NCBI GenBank assembly: GCA_026399205.1
Contig: JAPLRL010000083.1
Location: 1 to 51,308 of the forward strand
Origin: Gammaproteobacteria bacterium
GTDB taxonomy: Bacteria > Pseudomonadota > Gammaproteobacteria > Legionellales > Legionellaceae
Direction of reading: 5' to 3'
DNA length: 51,308 bases
Below are positions 46,283 to 51,308 of this stretch, one piece after another. Each line of letters starts with the position of its first letter. Position 1 is the first letter of the stretch. Under the pieces are notes generated by a model. The model ran no database searches and was not told where the DNA came from. It saw only the letters and a program-made list of their open reading frames with translations. Position numbers and translations under genes: made by a program.

Positions 46283-48772
46283 TTAACGATTACCGAAACC
46301 GCTCGTAGACTCTTTATCCTTCGTGGGCGGCCCAGCACTCTCAGCTTTCCCCGCTGGAAGCAGTGCTTTATAATCACGCGCGATATCCTTTGCATTCTGC
46401 GCCATTTGAGTCACCACGTTCTGCCGATCAGTTTTCAAAAAAACAGAGCTTTCTTTATTCACAGCCTTTGTATAAATAAGACGCGCTATCGCGATAGGGA
46501 AAATAACCAGAATGAGGGCATTTAAAATCCCAGTGAGGATGGGGGATCTATGTTCGCTGATTTCACTTGATGTTTTTAATGCCTTAACTTTCTCTTGAAT
46601 GTTCGTTTTAAACGCCGCTTGCTCTGCCTCTGTGGGCATGCTACCTTGATGTTTCAGCAAATACTCATCAGCGAGCTCGAATAGGTCTGCTATTGGCTTA
46701 TCTAGCTTAGTTAATTCTCTGTTTTCAGCATAGACCTGGAGTTTATCTAAATTAGCGTATAATGCGCGCCAATTTTCTTGATAATCATTTTGCGCACTCA
46801 TCTTCGCAATTGCCTCGATTTTCTCAGTTCTGATGTCTGATGTTAGTTTCTCAGGCTCTACTGGACTTGACGGTTTGGGGTCGGCTGCCTCTAGCGGTGG
46901 TTCCACATGGCCCGTTTCTAGTGACTCTACTCCATCTTGTACTTTTTGTACTTTTTGCTCTTCCTGAATCCTGACCTCTTCTAATCGCTTAGCTTCTTCC
47001 AACTGTCTTTTTTCCGCTACACGGGTCTCTATCGTTGATTGCAAACCACTGACTTGTTCACCCAATCCCCGTTGCAATTGAACTTGCTCTTGTTTTTGCT
47101 GTTGTATAGCTTTCAGCGCTTGTTTTCCATCGACTACTTGCTTATTTAATCGCAAGTGTTCCGTCGACTGATTGTTATGACCTGATTTTAACCCCTCGAT
47201 CTCAGATATTTGTTTTTGGGTTTTTTCAATTGCTTGTCGTAGTTCATCGTGTAAAGCAACTCGCTCTTTTTCATTGGGTCCCAAAGGGGAATTTCCTGCT
47301 TCTATATATTGTCGCCATCGTTCTATTTGAGCCTCATTCATGCCGACCTGTTTTAAAAATTTAACCATCGCATCGCCACGTGGCGTTGTCTTTGTTTTTG
47401 GATCTTTTACAGTGCCTAATAATGTATCTAACTCCTCTTTACTGAATGGCTCCTTACGTGTTCTTGTGGTACCTTTTGTCTGACTCTTGTAGACCAGCAT
47501 CTTATCAAAACTTGCTAATTTGGCTTTTAATTCAGCATTGTCATTTTGTCGTAGTGATGCAGGATGCCGCTCAAGTTCTAAACCGATGGCTCCTATACTT
47601 CTCGCTAACTGCCCCAGATTTAGCTCTTGTTTTTCTAGTTCTTTTGCTATTTTTTGTTCTTCTGCATCCAATCTATCTAGTTCACCAGGAATTTTAGCCA
47701 ATTGTTGCACTACATCAACTTTTTGTTGCTGTAGTGCTTCAATACTTAGTTCATGTTCATCATGATGGGATGGGATGGGAGTAGTCACTTCAGGACGACT
47801 AAAAGACATATCCGGTACGGGTAACATCACAAGACTCGAACCCATTAAACCAGGTGGGGGTGATACAACTGGTGCAGGGATTGGCGATGATTCAACTGCT
47901 TCAGGGATTGGCGATGCGTCTTCTGTTATGCCTTGCGGCTCTCCCGTATTATCCTCTTCTAGATCATCATCAAAAGAGTAGTCGTCGTCATCCTCCTCCC
48001 CACTTCTTGCCTCTAATGCAGGCGAGGGGGCTGGGGGTGCCAACACCTTTAAAGCTCTTTGTCGTGCATTTTGATATTGCGTCTGTAAATTGAATGATAT
48101 GGGGTTGTCAGTACCAGTGAGCGTATAATCATGGCTATCTGGTGTATTTGCAATTTTATAACCCAGTAATGAAAAATTTAATGCAGCAGGATCAAAAAAT
48201 GGCGCCACCTCTTCGAGTGTCTTGGGTGTGGCTTCAATTAATTTCACGATGTCAGGTATTAACGCTTTAAGCGCTGCGACTTCCTTTTCGTTTCCCCCAG
48301 CGACAATAGTAAGATAACTTTCTAATGGCAGCGCCGTCGCCTTTAACATTTTACCAATAAGTTTTGTTTGCTCTTTTTTTGACAAGCCTGACTTTTGCTC
48401 CATATATCTCTTTTTCCAGGCTGATAGACCTAATTTTTCAATTAATGCAGCCTTTTGGGGATCATTGAACATATCTATTAGTGTTGATGCGACTTGTTGC
48501 ATGATTTTATCATTGAGGTCCTTAAGAGCTTTCCCACTGAGTGCCATACTCGCTAAATCCATCCCCCCAGGAGGTTTTCCTTTTGTAAAACGTTTCATCA
48601 CATTTTCAAACTCATCAACCATCGTTGAGATAGTTTCTAATACACCAGAAGAACCTGATTTTTTACCTAATGCGTCTTGGGTAATCTTAACTTTAGCCTT
48701 TAAACCGTTCAGGGTTTTCGCTAATGGACTGTCTTTATATTCTGGATAGACTTTTTTTTCTGGTTCTGGCAT
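46283..48772 (-). CDS. Large coiled-coil protein with C-terminal membrane anchor, candidate effector
   Basis: I recognise no family. The N-terminal 250 residues are helical. An acidic low-complexity stretch (EEDDDDYSFDDDLEEDN) is near residue 260, followed by a Pro-rich segment (about 285-335). Coiled coils occupy about 340-425 and 505-615 (IEALQQQKVDVVQQLAKIPG). A single transmembrane segment, LTGILNALILVIFPIAIARL (about 745-765), is followed by a 60-residue polar tail ending GPPTKDKESTSGFGNR. There is no signal peptide. Coiled coil plus C-terminal anchor is the build of many Legionellales effectors that act on host membranes; this is inference. A family I element lies directly downstream. 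It is divergent from the kinase fragment. Confidence 0.7.
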   Translation of the reverse strand: MPEPEKKVYPEYKDSPLAKTLNGLKAKVKITQDALGKKSGSSGVLETISTMVDEFENVMKRFTKGKPPGGMDLASMALSGKALKDLNDKIMQQVASTLIDMFNDPQKAALIEKLGLSAWKKRYMEQKSGLSKKEQTKLIGKMLKATALPLESYLTIVAGGNEKEVAALKALIPDIVKLIEATPKTLEEVAPFFDPAALNFSLLGYKIANTPDSHDYTLTGTDNPISFNLQTQYQNARQRALKVLAPPAPSPALEARSGEEDDDDYSFDDDLEEDNTGEPQGITEDASPIPEAVESSPIPAPVVSPPPGLMGSSLVMLPVPDMSFSRPEVTTPIPSHHDEHELSIEALQQQKVDVVQQLAKIPGELDRLDAEEQKIAKELEKQELNLGQLARSIGAIGLELERHPASLRQNDNAELKAKLASFDKMLVYKSQTKGTTRTRKEPFSKEELDTLLGTVKDPKTKTTPRGDAMVKFLKQVGMNEAQIERWRQYIEAGNSPLGPNEKERVALHDELRQAIEKTQKQISEIEGLKSGHNNQSTEHLRLNKQVVDGKQALKAIQQQKQEQVQLQRGLGEQVSGLQSTIETRVAEKRQLEEAKRLEEVRIQEEQKVQKVQDGVESLETGHVEPPLEAADPKPSSPVEPEKLTSDIRTEKIEAIAKMSAQNDYQENWRALYANLDKLQVYAENRELTKLDKPIADLFELADEYLLKHQGSMPTEAEQAAFKTNIQEKVKALKTSSEISEHRSPILTGILNALILVIFPIAIARLIYTKAVNKESSVFLKTDRQNVVTQMAQNAKDIARDYKALLPAGKAESAGPPTKDKESTSGFGNR

Positions 48773-48921
48773 GATACTTCAAATAAAAAGGTGGTGACTA
48801 CTACAACTATAGTCCATGTTGGTTATTTTTTGTAACTATAGCGGGCGATTATGATTAATAATTTTTCAATTTGTCAAAATACATCCTAACATAACTATTA
48901 TTACACCCCATACGAGATGAC

Positions 48922-49269
48922 ATGCCAAATCCACCCATCAGTCAGTCTCTACCAGAAGAAGAGATTGCTGTTAAAATTTTTGAGAGATTTGAGAATGCGG
49001 TCAAAATAAAAAAACCTAAAGGAGGTGAACGTCCCGAGCCTACTCGTATCACTGATGAAAAGGGTCATGTCATTGCTTACCCTGTGATAAGAAACGGGAA
49101 TATTGAATTTAGCACTGAGCGACCAGAAAACCGCGAGTCTTTTGACTTTAAGGCCTCCTACACTCAAGGCGCAAGCAATGTATTTAAGAGTAGCAAATTA
49201 TTAGGTAGCGGCGCCTATGGACATGTTAAAGAAGCAACACTTGTCTCCCAAAATAAACAAAACCAATAG
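48922..49269 (+). pseudogene. Truncated eukaryotic-like protein kinase (N-terminal fragment)
   Basis: 115 residues end with the glycine-rich ATP loop of a protein kinase: KLLGSGAYGHVKEA (G95, G97, G100, V102), then stop a few codons later. The rest of the kinase domain is missing. Past the stop, other frames continue in a kinase-compatible way for a short distance: frame +2 has KPIDEADPEKTD, and a further frame has TFQTDSSVKLQHCHSW, where VKLQ could be the beta-3 lysine motif. This suggests two frameshifts and then loss of the remainder before 49400. The N-terminal 80 residues are unfamiliar. It was probably a host-directed Ser/Thr kinase that has decayed. Confidence 0.6.
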
Positions 49270-49411
49270 ATGAAGCAGACCCAGAAAAAACAGATCCGCG
49301 TCACGACATGGATCTATAGACAAAACCAAAAAAACATTCCAGACTGACTCTAGCGTCAAGCTGCAACACTGCCATTCCTGGTGTAGCCATCCATTGAAAA
49401 GGACTTTATCT

Positions 49412-49606
49412 ATGACACTCATACAGTTAATCGTCTTAATTATTATTGCAGGTATCTTGTTGTGGGGCATTAATGCCTTTATTCCCATGGCGCCCATGAT
49501 TAAAAGCTTGTTGAATTTTCTGGTGTTTGTGGTGTTGGTGATTTATATATTGCAGTTTTTTGGTCTGATTAAAACGATTTTGCCGTTTCCTAATATTTTT
49601 AGGTGA
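49412..49606 (+). CDS. Small membrane protein of the Thivi_2564 type
   Basis: A 64-residue protein made of two hydrophobic segments, LIQLIVLIIIAGILLWGINA and LNFLVFVVLVIYILQFFGL, with FIPMAPMIKS between. This layout (LIxLIIxxI..G..LW..N.FIPM...IK..LN) is that of small conserved membrane proteins annotated Thivi_2564 family. AAGGA stands eight bases before the ATG at 49412; a TTG at 49394 would be worse. The function is unknown. It is convergent with the AAA ATPase gene, with a lone family I end between. Confidence 0.75.
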   Translation: MTLIQLIVLIIIAGILLWGINAFIPMAPMIKSLLNFLVFVVLVIYILQFFGLIKTILPFPNIFR

Positions 49607-49635
49607 GCGGTGCGGTCGGTCGCGGTGGGATCGTT

Positions 49636-49655
49636 GTAGGGTCGACAAAGGAGCC
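49636..49655. repeat. Family I element, solitary end
   Basis: GTAGGGTCGACAAAGGAGC has one mismatch to the family I terminal repeat. No matching second end lies within range. It stands 11 bases from the stop of the minus-strand ATPase gene, again close to a gene end. Confidence 0.65.
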
Positions 49656-49666
49656 ATAACGGCCCA

Positions 49667-51016
49667 TTACAACACCCCACTGCCACCCTGCAACTTCCAT
49701 AAAACCAACGGCAACGGTTCCGTGGGTACATGCTGAAGCTGACCCTCTGTTTGATGTTTGGTAAGAATCAAACCATTTGAATACTTCAAAATTTGCTTTA
49801 AATCCTTTTCTCGCAATTGCTCTGTCCATTTGACTTCAAGCGGCCAAAAACGCTTGTCTTTCACGAAGGCAATATCAACCTCGCCTTCTGCTTTAATATA
49901 ATAAGTAGGATAAAAACGGCGATAATGTGTGGCAACACAGCATTCAACCAGTGCGGAACATCGCTTGGAGTTTTGTAACAACGGTTGGATTTGATGGACA
50001 TATGCCTCTTTCACTGGCGATAACCAAGCTTGAACGGCATGAAAAATAAAGGGATCTGTGAACATTACCTTGCGTGCTTTTTTGGGTGCTGCGAGCAATT
50101 TATCTTCCAAGAGCGCAGCTTGAACAAACACGGCATCCATCGATTCAAGTAACGCGACATAATCTGCAATTGTTTTAGGATGATCAATGGATAAATCCTG
50201 TGCTAACGCATTCCAAGTGATTTGACTCCCATATCGTTTAACAATCGCAAATAAAATTTCTTTTAAATAATGTTCTTGTTTGCCGTGTTTTAGCATGTCC
50301 CCACGAATCCAATCGGAATACGTCGCTAATGTGGCATCTAAAATTCGACCGTCTAAGGCTAAATCATTGATAGCAGTGAGATAGCCACCATGTTCAAGAT
50401 AGTGGTTAAACTCTTCAAATAATAAATGAATAGATGGATCAGTTACTTGCTCATGCTTTAACTGAACCACTTCACGAAAAGACAATGGATAAAGGTGAAA
50501 GTTAACAATACTCGCTTGCCCTCTTCGACCTGGAAAGCGCATTCTAGCATCCTGCATCAACACCAAATCCGATCCCGTTAAAACTAAAATAACCTGCTCT
50601 AATAAACCACTATCAGCTGCGTATTTAACGGCTTTATCCCAGTCTCGAATATAAGTCACCTCATCAATGATCAAGAATTGCAGGGGTTGAGATGCCATCT
50701 CCGTCAGTTGAGTTTGCATCAAACGAATTAACGCATGTTGATCATCAATCAGTTCTCCAGAAAAATAAGCAATGGCCGATGGGGCAATACCAAGCTTCAA
50801 TAACCTTAACATCCATTGCTTTAAAAGGGTGGTTTTCCCAACTTGGCGTCCTCCTCCAATCGTATAGATCCCTGGCATGGAGACAGGTAGCTCACTTAAC
50901 AAATCAGATTGGTGGCAATAACGTTGTAGCTTTAATCGACGAAGTTGTGGATCAAGCTGAGTAAAGAGGGCTGGGTCGTCTAAATGTGTATTATGCGCTG
51001 AAAATCGTATGTCCAT
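49667..51016 (-). CDS. AAA ATPase with PD-(D/E)xK-like C-terminal domain (DUF4143 type)
   Basis: N-terminal AAA domain: Walker A IGGGRQVGKTTLL (K61, T62), Walker B QFLIIDEVTYIRDW, sensor-like VLTGSDLVLM (about 165-175). A winged-helix-like part follows (QDLSIDHPKTIADYVALLES). The C-terminal DUF4143 domain has the nuclease-like arrangement D381 in EVDIAFVKDKRFW, then E394 and K396 in PLEVKWTEQ. Proteins of this kind are widespread, often on mobile DNA, and of unclear function. Length is 449. No palindromes like those of the 31333 gene precede it, so the two are regulated differently. Confidence 0.85.
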   Translation of the reverse strand: MDIRFSAHNTHLDDPALFTQLDPQLRRLKLQRYCHQSDLLSELPVSMPGIYTIGGGRQVGKTTLLKQWMLRLLKLGIAPSAIAYFSGELIDDQHALIRLMQTQLTEMASQPLQFLIIDEVTYIRDWDKAVKYAADSGLLEQVILVLTGSDLVLMQDARMRFPGRRGQASIVNFHLYPLSFREVVQLKHEQVTDPSIHLLFEEFNHYLEHGGYLTAINDLALDGRILDATLATYSDWIRGDMLKHGKQEHYLKEILFAIVKRYGSQITWNALAQDLSIDHPKTIADYVALLESMDAVFVQAALLEDKLLAAPKKARKVMFTDPFIFHAVQAWLSPVKEAYVHQIQPLLQNSKRCSALVECCVATHYRRFYPTYYIKAEGEVDIAFVKDKRFWPLEVKWTEQLREKDLKQILKYSNGLILTKHQTEGQLQHVPTEPLPLVLWKLQGGSGVL

Positions 51017-51061
51017 GATGAATCCGTATCCATTTCACTGATTATTTTTGATCGTTGCTCA

Positions 51062-51190
51062 TTATCTAAATTTAGTCAATGCGTGATGAATAAAATTGAT
51101 AACTGCTCGCACTTCGCCTTCAGGGATCTTCTCATTTTTGAAACCCCATATTTCTATAAGCTCAAGAACTCGAGTTTAGCCATTTTTCCC
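51062..51190 (-). pseudogene. Possible broken small gene
   Basis: On the minus strand ATG-GCT-AAA-CTC-GAG reads MAKLE and soon stops. One base shifted, the frame continues VLELIEIWGFKNEKIPEG and EVRAVINFIHHALTKFR to a TAA TGA double stop at 51064. Joined, these would give a helical protein of about 42 residues, so a single frameshift near 51170 could have broken a small gene upstream of the ATPase. No homolog is known to me. Confidence 0.25.
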
Positions 51191-51196
51191 TAATCC

Positions 51197-51242
51197 GTTC
51201 GCCCTGAGGAGTGTGCGTAGCACACGTCTCGAAGGGTTGGAT
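51197..51242. repeat. Palindromic repeat with GTTCGCCCTGA
   Basis: GTTCGCCCTGAGGAGTGTGC, a short loop, then GCACACGTCTCGAAGGG form a hairpin (stem GTGTGC/GCACAC plus CCCT..GAG/CTC..AGGG). The CGCCCTGA...TCGAAGGG form is common in interspersed bacterial repeats. There is one copy in this window. The remaining bases to 51308 show nothing I can assign. Confidence 0.5.
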
Positions 51243-51308
51243 CTTGAACAGAAAACAAAAGACTATTTTTTATTTCGCCGAGCCAAATAAGATAGTTTTT
51301 CCCAGTCA

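Noticed and set aside
46004-46525. 173-codon plus-strand frame
   Set aside because: It runs through the family I element and antisense to the 829-residue gene; its composition is not protein-like.

Overview
The window looks like chromosomal DNA of a host-associated gammaproteobacterium, most likely of the order Legionellales or a close relative. The evidence is a gammaproteobacterial housekeeping cluster (gyrA-serC-cmk-rpsA-lapA-lapB-pyrF), a Kdo hydroxylase, very large eukaryotic-like proteins (an ankyrin-repeat giant, a coiled-coil protein with a C-terminal membrane anchor, the start of a protein-kinase domain), moderate-to-low GC and many small palindromic repeats. The order is an inference; no rRNA or species marker is present.

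Layout. (1) 1-14167: accessory DNA. A decayed amidase with no catalytic serine is followed by a two-gene unit: a 2347-residue ankyrin protein and, one base later, a 1274-residue SecA-like ATPase. Two unknown genes follow. The region ends with the C-terminal remnant of a tyrosine recombinase facing the 3' end of tRNA-Lys(CTT), the usual geometry of an old tRNA-integrated island. (2) 14213-18680: a Kdo (lipid A core) hydroxylase, a secreted lipoprotein with Ig-like and beta-propeller-like repeats, a holD-like gene, and a 20-copy 11-bp minisatellite abutting a 189-bp inverted-repeat element. (3) 18637-28339: a minus-strand housekeeping block, pyrF, a WbpE-type aminotransferase, lapB, lapA, rpsA, cmk, serC, gyrA. 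The ihfB gene usual between rpsA and lapA is absent and a palindromic repeat lies there. (4) 28439-37430: a membrane-anchored unknown, ssb, a double-GNAT protein, a 51-residue small protein, an AAA ATPase-nuclease behind two palindromes, a FabF-like synthase, kup and aroE. (5) 37550-41703: a tightly coupled four-gene unit (C39-like peptidase, RimK-like ATP-grasp ligase, GCS2-type ligase, N-formylglutamate amidohydrolase) that looks like a peptide or amino-acid amide pathway. (6) 41908-51016: two pseudopilin-like genes, a class C beta-lactamase-like hydrolase, a fused double ABC ATPase, the coiled-coil protein, a kinase fragment, a tiny membrane protein and a second AAA ATPase-nuclease.

Three families of short inverted-repeat elements are interspersed. 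Family I (ends GTAGGGTGGACAAAGGAGC) supplies the last 13 codons and stop of pyrF. Family II is an exact-length 84-bp palindrome around TCATCCCGA, present twice. Family III (ends TTAGGCAACG) sits exactly on the stop codons of three genes. Its flanking TA plus terminal G re-creates a TAG stop, and one copy also supplies the start codon of the next gene. This use of mobile repeats as gene ends, together with the ankyrin/SecA-like pair and the ligase cluster, is the most unusual content of the window.
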